Program-made: the position numbers and the translations under genes | Source: Limnephilus marmoratus | Lineage: Eukaryota; Arthropoda; Insecta; Trichoptera; Limnephilidae | Length of the DNA stretch: 64,000 nt | Direction of reading: 5' to 3' | Assembly: GCA_917880885.1 (NCBI GenBank) | Contig: OU862917.1 | Span: 52,374,727 to 52,438,726, forward strand | Part shown: positions 11,799 to 20,637 of the stretch, one piece after another | How positions within the stretch are numbered: position 1 is the first letter of the stretch | Layout: the number at the start of each line of letters is the position of its first letter | The notes under the pieces: model-generated | What the model was told of the DNA's origin: nothing | What the model saw: the letters and a program-made list of their open reading frames with translations, nothing else | Databases searched by the model: none

Positions 11799-11894
11799 CA
11801 GGGCTGGGCAGTATTTGAATTACTTGTAATTTCAATCAAAAATTTTGTAATTTGTATTTTAATTACAGCAAAGCATATATTTTGCCCAGCCCTG
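11799..11894. mobile_element. 96-bp hAT-type miniature element
   Basis: Perfect 8-bp duplications TGTGTGCA flank it (11791-11798 and 11895-11902). Its ends are inverted (CAGGGCTGGGCA and the reverse complement of CAGGGCTGGGCA). The interior is AT-rich and non-coding. Confidence 0.9.
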
Positions 11895-12114
11895 TGTGTG
11901 CATGAGCGCCACTAAAAGTTGATGAATGCATTTTCACCGACAACGAGAGAATTGGGTTAATTTCCACTTCCAAAATTCCATTTGATCCATTCATTCAAGA
12001 AACTAAGAACGAAATTCAAATAAATGTATTTAAAAATATGTCCAAAGATTGTTTGATGATATACCTACCAGTAGCAGTAAAAATACTCTTAATAATGAAA
12101 TATGTTCTTTTCAG

Positions 12115-12552
12115 GAATGGAAAGCGGTGGGACAGTTCACTCCCTCGCTTCCCCCCGGGCCAACAGAGGGTGAGGGCGAGGGGGAGGTGGTGGGGGAGGG
12201 AGAGGGCGGGCAGGCTCCCCGCCGACGCCGCGGCCGCAGGAGGAAGGGCGGTGGGCGGCGCGGGGGGCGGCGCAGGAAGCAGAGGCCCTACCTGCCCGTG
12301 CTGGACACCAACACGGAGCTGCCGCAGGACGCGCAAGAGGGGGGCCACGAGCGCTACGGCCCCAACCTCAACACGGAGAGCTTCCTCGGGGGCTCTTTCG
12401 GCCAGGACGGCAACGTAGAAGATGGCTACAGCGTGGCTCCCTTCCTGGAGGATGACGCCCCGCTGGAGCCGCACACGGCGCAGACCGAGGACCAGGGGCC
12501 CCCGCACAAAGACAAGTCCTACAGGAGGCCATATTCCCGGGCTAAGAAACAG
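12115..12552 (+). CDS. Membrane protein gene, exon a
   Basis: Acceptor TTCTTTTCAG precedes 12115; donor CAG|GTGGGT follows 12552; 146 codons, phase 0 to 0. Begins EWKAVGQFTPSLPP and ends SRAKKQ. It contains the Glu/Gly run and the basic patch, which is GC-rich and could vary in length. Confidence 0.8.
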
Positions 12553-15369
12553 GTGGGTTGGTCACCACTCATTTTAACCTTCCTATTAAATGAGATAAAC
12601 TTTATTGAAGACTTGATATAAACCCATTTTTCAGGAAAGTCAGGATGAAGAAATGGATGCGGGAGGACTGGCCGACATCAAGACTCTCCTGAAGCAATCC
12701 GGCGGGCTGAGCCTCAGCGAGGTGCTGCAGCGGAGAAACTTGTCCCTGGCAGACTTCTTGACCGGCGCTCACCCGGCACAGGAGATCCTCGAGCCGTCGG
12801 AGATAATAGCCGATCACGAAGAACAGTCGCGAGATAACGACGAATACCAAGAAAAGCCGAGAAGAAGATTACCATCCACAAACAAATCCTTCAGAGAAAG
12901 AGTGGCCGAGGTCGAAAGCGGAGATGACGATTCTCGCGGACAGAATAACATCCCACTGCAGAGAGAGGACCTCCCGAGGAGACGGCTACCCGCCACCAGG
13001 AAGACCAAGTACAGCACGACGGTACAGTACAGCACGTATGCAACGACGGAGAGAATCAGCTTCGCCCCGAGCCATCCAAGGAAGTCAGTGAGCGAGAACA
13101 TCATCAAGCGCCGATTGGAGGAGCCCACTGGCGGTGACGAAACCACGCAACTTCCTACAGATTTTAAAAACTTGATAGACTTTGACGACGAAATCTCAAT
13201 AACCACAACATCTCCTCCTTCGACGAAATCGAGCAGATTATCGTTGAAACCTAGATTACGCTTGCCCACAGTTAAAGCCGTGCCGAGGAGAATCCTAAAA
13301 CCTGATATCCCAGAACGTGCAAACTTCAGTGACACCAAACCAAATAAATCGAGGAAGCCGAATATTCCCGCGCGAGCTATTCCCATCGATGTGAAAGATT
13401 TGTATGGCATTTCTATTATGAATTCAACGGTGAAAACTGTGCCTAAGGAGAAGAACGACACGATTAAGGCTCGGCGAGTGTACGCGACCACCCAGGCCAC
13501 AACCAGCAGCAGCCAGGCCTCGCGCTCTACCAGGACCAAATTGCCGAACGTGGTAACCACCACCACAGAGCTCCCCGCTTCAGGACCCAGCGCCAAGGAG
13601 GAGATCCTGGAGTTCCTTACTGATACTAAAGGTAGCGTACACTTTAAAATGCCGGCAGAACAATTAGATCCCTAATAGCTTCATCTTGGCAGTAGTCCAG
13701 TGGCTAAGACTCTTGACTCACATTCCGGAGGTCGCGGGTTCGAACCCGGCATGCGCAAATAAATTTTATTTGATTAATTTGTGTTATTTCACAATTAATT
13801 CATTTAAAATAATGTATAGTATATTTGCGGCAAGTTCTAGAGTGGAAGATACTATTAGTATCGCCCTGGTGTAAGACCACCATTCAGAATTGAAACGTTG
13901 CTTGAAAATGGCTTTAGCCGTGTTTAGTGACCAGATCTGAATAGCCAGGTACTTCCCAACCTTCCTCTTCCCCACCTCCTCCCCCTGCCCACTACCTTCA
14001 GCCTCACAACATACCCCAATTGGGGATGCCATAGTCTCACTGGCTCCAGACGGGAGCAGTTGAGATTCTTGTGCGGTATTCACTGTAAAAAAAAAAAAAA
14101 AAATGAGGCCTGGTTGCCTTATAGCATACGAGGCAACCAGGTTAGGTTTTGGTTTTATTATCGCCTTGGCAATTCGGTGCCCAGAGGTGACTGCACCAAT
14201 TATGCTCGCATAGGGTTAGCCCTGCACAGACTGTTGAAACTGTTTTTTTCTTTTCTAATCACTAATAAATTAAGAACCGTCAGTGAAAACCTATTATTGG
14301 TTAAATTATTTTGAATATTCTTTTTTCTTACCATATCTTATGAAATATTGTAAACTGTTTGTTTTCCAAATAAAATAAAATAAAATTCGTTACAGGTGGA
14401 GAGCGATTGACTCGAGTGCTGGCAGAGAGAAACATGAGCCTGGGGGAGTTGGTGGCCCAGAGAGAACGGGGATCGAGTCAGCTGCACCTGGCTGACATCT
14501 TCCCCAACTCCTCGCTCAGCCCTTCCGCCCCCGAGCCCTTCCTTTCCAAGTCTATGATAGCACCTATCTCCCGAGAGATCTACCCGCTCAAGGCTCTGCT
14601 GGAGGGAAACATGGGGAAAGCCCCCGCCGTCCCTTCGGAGGACAACTACCCACCACCCTCTTTCGTGGACCTCAATAAGTCTTCGGGGAGCGAAGAACAC
14701 TTGGGAATAGTAACACTGTTTGACAAATTTTCCGAATTTGGAGGACTTCCTAAAGTGCTGGATCCGAAGGACATTAAGAAAGATTCCGACGGTTCGAGTT
14801 ACTTCACTTCGGTCATCAGCGTAAAGCCGACTGACGAGGTGTACCGCGAGAGCAGGGGCGGCTTTCAGAACAGCCACAAGCAAGTCTCGCCAGTGTTCTC
14901 CAGCCTACCCACCTACATCAAGACGGAGGAGATTCTGGAGGCGCGCGTGGTGCCAGATTGGGACCCGCCGCACCATGAACACAGCATGTTCCTGCCTGAC
15001 ACTGCTCCCGCGTATGGTGCGGCGGAGGCTGACGCGGAGGAGGAGCGCCTGATTGTGGTAGCGGGCAGCGTGGGGGACGGGTCAAGTGAACCAGGTCAGG
15101 GAGGCGAGGACGAGGAGGGACTGTACGGCCGACTGCCCGTGGCAGTGCGCTCCGCCATCATGGTGAGCTCGTGCATAGCGGGCACCTCGCTGCTGGTGTT
15201 TCTCACCATCCTGGTGGCATGCCGCTTGCGCCAGCGCCGCCGCACCATGCACTACTCCTCCGAGGGGCGGCCCAGCCAGCTTGCCAGCTCCCGCAGCATC
15301 AGCCCCATTTTGCTCGGGGCCGGAGCCCCCTGGGACTCCTCACGGCGCAACAGCAAGCCCTTCCAGTGA
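12115..15369 (+). CDS. Unrecognised single-pass membrane protein, C-terminal 802 residues (3 exons)
   Basis: Join 12115-12552, 12635-13631, 14396-15369; stop TGA 15367-15369. All junctions are AG/GT and phases agree (0, then 1). The 5' exon(s) were not found, so the start is unknown. Order: an acidic Gly/Glu run, a strongly basic RRRRGRRRKGGGRR patch, an acidic stretch, then a long disordered Ser/Thr/Pro/Arg-rich region. Near the C-terminus is a hydrophobic segment (SAIMVSSCIAGTSLLVFLTI and following, about 15154-15220), then RQRRR and a ~45-residue Ser-rich tail. This suggests a type I protein with a large extracellular region and a small cytoplasmic tail. A short motif, L..VL..RN.SL..., occurs once each in exons 2 and 3. 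I do not recognise the family. The reading frame is clean and GC-rich over 2.4 kb, so the gene looks functional. Confidence 0.85.
12635..13631 (+). CDS. Membrane protein gene, exon b
   Basis: Acceptor TTTTTCAG before 12635; donor AAAG|GTAGCG after 13631; 332 codons plus 1 base. Starts ESQDEEMDAGGLADIKTLLK and includes LSLSEVLQRRNLSLADFL. The remainder is low-complexity Ser/Thr/Arg-rich. An open frame continues to 13675, but the phase match to exon c supports splicing at 13631. Confidence 0.8.
13686..14101 (+). mobile_element. tRNA-derived SINE, full length with poly-A tail
   Basis: The head resembles a tRNA with internal promoter boxes: box A near TAGTCCAGTGG and box B GGTTCGAACCC. A body and the tail GCAGTTGAGATTCTTGTGCG follow, then an A run at about 14086-14101. 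It lies in the intron between exons b and c, in sense orientation. A diverged antisense copy is at 16610-16995. Confidence 0.75.
14396..15369 (+). CDS. Membrane protein gene, last exon c
   Basis: Acceptor GTTACAG before 14396; the 2-base phase joins exon b as DTKGGERLTRVLAERNMSLG. Holds the second L..VL..RN.SL motif, the membrane segment, the basic stop-transfer RLRQRRR and the C-terminus SSRRNSKPFQ. Confidence 0.85.
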
Positions 15370-15895
15370 ACGTACCTATCCGTTTGTTGTGATTTCTTTT
15401 CTTATGTGCAATATTTACAATCAAAGATAAACAATATTATGATAATAATTAGTGAATAAGTATGTACATTTGGCTTAAAACTAAGTGATTTATTAAATAA
15501 TATTTAACTGTAGAATTAATTATGTTAAGGGAATAACTTGTTCAAATAGTATATATCACTATATAACACGCAGTACACAAGCCTTTCGAGACTAAAAAGT
15601 ATTCGTAAGGCGTATAACGGATTCCGTATGTGCATGGCTCATAATGAATTGAATTTATTTTTATTAAAATATTTTGTTGAAGCGTTCCAATGATCAAAAT
15701 ATGTATATGTAAGATTTAAATTAAAATATTCGTACTTGTGTTTTTTACTGTGCTTTATTTCGACACTTTCATATTATGCAGATGTAGATCAATTTTTATG
15801 GCTGAGGTTAAACAAGTTTGGTGACAACATTTCAAACAAAATATTGTAAGTAATTTGGAGATATAGAAAATAATATTGCACGATTAGAAAGAAGA
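15370..15895 (+). other. Probable 3' UTR and downstream DNA of the membrane protein gene
   Basis: AT-rich and without coding exons. A candidate poly-A signal ATTAAA at 15720-15725 is followed by a GT-rich stretch (15730-15755). Earlier AT-rich signals are possible. Confidence 0.4.
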
Positions 15896-16187
15896 GAAAG
15901 GGGTGACTTGATTGAGACTTTCAAAATTGTAACTTCACATTATAGTTGCCCTGGCATCCAAGAAATCTTCACCACCAACAAAAGTTTAAATATCTGTGGA
16001 CACCCAAAAGACGTTAAGAAAACACCTTTTGCATCCAATCGTAGGAAAGACTCGTACAAATAGAGTAGTGGAAACATGGAACAAAACTCTAAAACATTTC
16101 ATGGATGCTGCTAACGTAAACCAATTTAAAGCTCGATTGGATTCTTATTTGGAGAGAAGGATGAACTTATTTTTAAATTTAAAATAA
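15896..16187 (+). mobile_element. LINE reverse transcriptase C-terminal fragment
   Basis: Frame fragments ERRERGDLIETFKIVTSHYS and TNRVVETWNKTLKHFMDAAN then VNQFKARLDSYLERR match the C-terminal end of non-LTR reverse transcriptases. The fragments are in different frames, so the copy is dead. Confidence 0.6.
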
Positions 16188-16282
16188 CTTAATTACTGTT
16201 TGGTGAAATCCAATACGAGCACATCAGCAGAATGCAGCCGGCTTATTAAATAATAACAATAATTTTTTTAAATCTTTAAAAT

Positions 16283-16456
16283 GAAGACAATATTAGTGAA
16301 ACTCAATCGAAAATCTGAAAAAGAAAATCAAAAGATATGGTCAGATCTAGGACTCCAGACTTATGACCCAAGACCAGTGACCTATGGGTTCGAGTTCTAG
16401 ATATGACCGTATCTTTTTCTAATTTTATGTTTCAGATTTTCGCTAATATTGTCTTC
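16283..16456. repeat. Fold-back repeat with ~75-bp arms
   Basis: The left arm starts GAAGACAATATTAG and the right arm ends CTAATATTGTCTTC; inner parts also pair (AGATATGGTCAGATCTAG with CTAGATATGACCGTATCT). The centre has GGGTTCGAG, reminiscent of a tRNA box B. Confidence 0.65.
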
Positions 16457-16609
16457 AGTAATTAAATTTTACAATTTGTGGTTTTAAATTAAATATAAAA
16501 ATAAACAAAAAAGTTCTGACGAGATAGACGTTTTGTGAAAGTTAAAGTATTGAAATAATTAACTTTGTGACAGCCAGCCTCCATCTCTATGATTTTTTCT
16601 TTTTTTTTT

Positions 16610-16995
16610 AAGTGACTACTGCACAAGAGTCACAACTGCTCCCAACCACCTGGAGTCAGCGAAACTAAGGATCCCCAATTAGGGTATATTGTGAGGCTGA
16701 AGGTAGTGTGGAGAGGAAGGAGATGGAAAAGAGGAAGGTGGGGAAGTTCTTGGCAATTCAGATCTGATCACCAAACACGGCTAAAGCCATTTCTAGCAAC
16801 ACTTCAATTCTGAATGATGGTAATACACCAGGGCAATACTGAAAGTACCTTCACTTTGGAATGTACTACTTTAAATGAATAAAATGTGAAATAACACAAA
16901 TGAATCAAAAAAAAATTATCTGTGCACGCCGGGATCTAAACCCGCGACCTGCGGATTGCTAGTCTACAGCCTTCCCCCTCAACCAAAGAGGCCAT
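16610..16995 (-). mobile_element. tRNA-derived SINE, antisense copy
   Basis: The reverse complement of the family at 13686-14101. The tRNA-like head is at the right (box B region GGGTTTAGATCCC) and the tail with poly-A at the left (T run at 16598-16610). It is more diverged than the 13.7-kb copy. Confidence 0.65.
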
Positions 16996-17099
16996 GAGTG
17001 ACAGTGGGCTGGTCTGTCTTCTGTGTACAAATATTGCCAAATGTTAGGCCACACAGGTGAAAGCTGATAAACTACTTTTGTTTATTTTTAAATTTAATA

Positions 17100-17580
17100 A
17101 TATGGACGAGGAACGAATTAATTTTCAATGTTTTTGTACTTGGAAATCATATTTTGACAAAATGTAACAATTAGTCCGCTATAAATCGTTTTTTGCTATT
17201 TCATTGGATTTTAAAGAGAGGGGCAAAGTATTCTCTTCATTTATAGATGGGGATTTTACCCTTGACACTTTACAGTTATGTACAATTTTCATCAACAAGT
17301 CAATTTTCATAATTTTAAGGTGGAGATTGAAATCTCCTGACATAAATTTGTGACGATTTATTATTAAACTTTGAAGCCACTTTCGAAAAATTTAATAAAT
17401 AAACATCATGCGATCCACACTGATTTGTGGCTTGACAGGGGTGCCGTATGTTTTGGGTACAGGCAAGCTGAATACGGCTTCAGTTGCTTGTTGGTATTTA
17501 CTGCAACTCCATTTCAGGGGTTTTTGTTGAATATCAATTAGCTTACATTTCTCTCGTATAATATACAGTCTCATTTTTAG
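17100..17580 (-). mobile_element. Possible LINE endonuclease-domain fragment
   Basis: The minus strand near 17315-17345 reads GDFNLHLK, resembling the GDFN motif of APE-type LINE endonucleases. An open frame at 17392-17574 lies just upstream of it. It is fragmentary, so assignment rests mainly on that motif. Confidence 0.35.
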
Positions 17581-17689
17581 TGGGTACCTATTTGTATAAT
17601 TTCTACTCGTACCTGCATGCTCGCAAATAACCTGTATTCAATTTGGGAAGCAGTAATGGGCACCGCCACCCATTGATAAAATGAATTAT

Positions 17690-17935
17690 TTATCAGATAA
17701 CCAACACCCCACCATAGGTCACCCCAAGTAGTTTGCTACGTTTGGTGACTAGCTGGGGTGCCTGGGGTGTGGTTTGTCTAGGTCTTGGCGGCGGATGCGT
17801 TTACCCTTCTGTGTGGCGGGCGTGTGGATCCCTACCCACTCCTCATACCTTTTTTCCTCTCCTTCCTTTCCCTAAAAAGACTCTCCACACTCTATCCCCA
17901 AAGATCATATGGCATATTGTAACGTATTTTATTGT
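17690..17935 (+). mobile_element. SINE-like element of the 2.9-kb family, sense copy, tail lost
   Basis: Contains GATAACCAACACC, GTTTGCTACGTTTGGTGA, GTTTGTCTAGGTCTTGG, CTACCCACTCCTCATACC and CTCTCCTTCC in the family order. It stops after CCCCAAAGATCATATGGC, before the hairpin tail. Confidence 0.55.
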
Positions 17936-18008
17936 TTAATATTAAAAAAAAATTTAAAAAGTAATATTACTTTCCATATGTGGCTCTTTTTCCTATTTCG
18001 AGTCATGA

Positions 18009-18548
18009 TTTTTTTTTTACATTTACCCCACACTGGAGGCCCTGAGGGAAATTATTTTCCTCAGGGCCTCCTGTGTGGGGTAAATGTAAAAAAAAACATA
18101 ATGTAGTATTTATATAGCGCATTTTTGTTATATTTCACTTCAAGTGCGCTTGTCATCTTTGGGGATGCTGTGTGGAGGTGTCTAAGAAAGGAAGGCGAGG
18201 AAGTTCTGGGAAGGAAAAGGATATGAGGGGTGGGTAGGAATCTAGGGATCAGTGTGTTCAGGAGTGACGGACGTACGAATCCATTCCTCCCGCTGAGGTG
18301 TAAGACCAGCTACAGAGGTCACAAGGTTTCAACAAACCGGCCTCTTCCGTTTCAGCCCACCACGCAACTGGTGGGCAAGCACATCCACTGCCAAGACCTG
18401 AACACACCTCACCCGTTGAACTCGGGCACCCCTAATAAGTAATACCAAACGTAGCGAACCACTTGGGATTGTGGTTCGCTATGGCAGAGGTGTTGGTTAT
18501 CCAATAAATGGTTCCCGGGGCGGTGGTACCCATACCCGCCTCCCAAAT
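18009..18548 (-). mobile_element. SINE-like element with a near-perfect palindromic tail and nested insertion
   Basis: The minus strand follows the 2.9-kb family layout from GGGAGGCGGG (18540s) to the tail. At 18011-18095 the tail forms a long hairpin: ACATTTACCCCACAC pairs with GTGTGGGGTAAATGT, and GGAGGCCCTGAGG with CCTCAGGGCCTCC. A short AAGCGCACTTGAAGTG... segment (about 18105-18155) resembling the (ATT)n LINE tail family interrupts it. Confidence 0.6.
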
Positions 18549-19574
18549 ATCAAGGGTGTAAGAGGCTATGATAAATTCAATAGCCTCATAATTTGACTTC
18601 AGTCTTGTGAGCTACTGATACAATCACTCAACCGAGATTGTACAAAGCCTGATCTCCAGCTCCTGATCTCAATACGTGGCCATGGGGGAGCGGACTTAAA
18701 GGAAAAAATGTAGGTATGTATGTAAAACTGCCCAAGTCAAGAACTGCGCACCTATCACGAAAATTGAAAAAGAGACATTTTGTTCAACTCAATTTATTCA
18801 TTAATTTTAAAAACATTACAAAATTGATATTCCAAATCGTTTTTAAAAGATAGATAAAAAACACAAGCATTCTGTCATTTGCCGGAAGGCAGCCAGCGGC
18901 CACGAATTTTTTTTTGCTTTTTTTTAAAATGCGATTTTAACCCTTATGTATAAAGAAACTATCTGAAGGACAAGGTCAGAATCGCTTGCGCCAATATCAT
19001 TCTTGATGTAACCGATGGTTTTATTAATTGAGCTACTCTAGAATATTTTTAAATGAATTTTCTATGACTATGCGGGTCACTTTTCAACTGTCAAAGGTGA
19101 AAAAATCGACATTTTACGTTTTCAAATGTGTATAAAGGTATTTATTTATTTGCAAACTCCTTTGAATTGTGTTTTTTCATGTTGGGTATGTATTGAGATT
19201 TGTGAAGAAATAATAAAATTAGTTTATATTTGTGGGATTATATTTTTTGACAATTATTTCCAAAATAGGAAAATTTTAATCTTTTTTTTAGTTAGTTAGC
19301 TATTCTGGAAAACCTCTTACAATATTATCACGTAATATTCATGAATAATATGATATATTATCTGATAAACAGAAAACAATCGCAAAAAAAAAACAATTCC
19401 TTTGTTTTTATATAGATATTTGACCAGAAAGCAACAAGGTAATTTCCGCGCGGTTTTTCGAAATACACCTGACAGTTAACAGGTTAAGAGCCTATCAATC
19501 GTGCAAAATCCAAAACATGCTGATCAGTAAGGAATAAACGTAAATAAGCAAATTTATACTAACTGCAACAAAGC
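18549..19574. other. No gene recognised
   Basis: AT-rich intergenic DNA. A fragment near 18935-19000 (TTAACCCTTATGTATAAAG) is shared with the element at 60958-61328. Confidence 0.4.
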
Positions 19575-19856
19575 TTGCCATCTAAATTCTGCGTCATTGA
19601 TGTTAAACATATTCTCCACATACCTCACTCGCAAAACACAAGAGCAAAAATTAATAAGCACTTTCAAGTCCCCCATATCAAATCAACTTTTGCAAAAAAA
19701 CACGAATCTTACCTAGCACCACACATTTTCAATACCTTCCTAACACAAACAAAAACTTATGTCACCCCAAATAATTTGAATTGGCTTTTCAAAAGATTTG
19801 TAATATGGTTGAATGAAAAGGAAAGAACAGACATTCAAAATATTCTAAATAAATAA
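19575..19856 (+). mobile_element. LINE reverse transcriptase C-terminal fragment
   Basis: A 93-codon open frame (HSQNTRAKINKHFQVPHIKS, KKHESYLAPHIFNTF) resembles the NTR...SYIAP...N region at the C-terminus of jockey/CR1-type polyproteins. No 5' part remains. Confidence 0.5.
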
Positions 19857-20081
19857 CATTTCATACAAGTTCTCACGAAATTATATAATATTCAAATAAA
19901 ACAAATACGAGAAACTGCAATTTTGCAATATTAATTATTATGATAAATTATTAATTATTACTTCTATTATGTAACCGCTATATTCAACTGTCACAAAATT
20001 TTAATTTACTTTTATCTAAAAAACAAAGTATGTATGTAAATATTTAATATACCAACATATAATTTATCTTTTTTTATCTTT

Positions 20082-20396
20082 TTACATACATATATATATT
20101 TGTTTAAATACACACATTTCTTTTGGAACAAACATAATATGTGATTTACTCGCCTCGGAACAGACTCTGTCTAGTGAGGCGGGTAAAAGAAAAGAAAACA
20201 ATGTAAATAACCATGAAACTAAATAAACGCCCGGGTTGCCGGCACTGAAACTGAAACTGATTCTATTTAAAAACAAGATAACTCTCCCGACTGGCGTGAC
20301 CATTGGCAAGTTAGTTCTGTAAGCCGGGAGATAAAACAGACTATGCTGTCGGTGACAGAGATAACCATCAGAAACACAGAAACTAATGCTCTCCAT
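20082..20396 (-). mobile_element. LINE C-terminus and 3' UTR fragment
   Basis: The minus strand reads DGYLCHRQHSLFYLPAYRTN then VGRVILFLNRI, the polyprotein C-terminus also seen on + at 58740. The adjoining CCTCGGAACAGACTC...GAGGCGGG hairpin and CGCCCGGGTTGCCGGCA recur at 53936-54068, giving a 3' end shared by several copies. Confidence 0.6.
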
Positions 20397-20497
20397 TTAT
20401 ACTCGAGTTTTTAAAACATCCACGAATCAGTCTGAAGAAATGTGATACAATGATTTAATTTATGTGCGTATCCCCCTTATACCAAATAAAGACTGAC

Positions 20498-20637
20498 CTG
20501 TATTGGTTGTACGTGAAGTGGTCTCTCATCTGAAGAGCCACGGGTTCGTCGGAGGTCTGCAGCATCTTGTGGAAGTAGGCAAACTGGCGCGCTATGTTGA
20601 TGCACAGCTTCACCGCCCCCTGCCACACCCCCGAGCC
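20498..20637 (-). CDS. SETD3: SETD3 exon 4
   Basis: Encodes GSGVWQGAVKLCINIARQFA, then YFHKMLQTSDEPVALQMRDH and FTYNQYR. Acceptor TTGCAG ends at 20638; donor GTCAGT starts at 20497. Phase 0 in, phase 2 out. Confidence 0.85.

Noticed and set aside
12016..12507. 163-codon minus-strand frame over exon a
   Set aside because: A composition artefact of a GC-rich exon; ends in AT-rich intron without signals.
12814..13596. 260-codon open frame antisense to exon b of the membrane protein gene
   Set aside because: A shadow frame over a codon-biased exon; the sense strand has consistent splicing phase and protein character.
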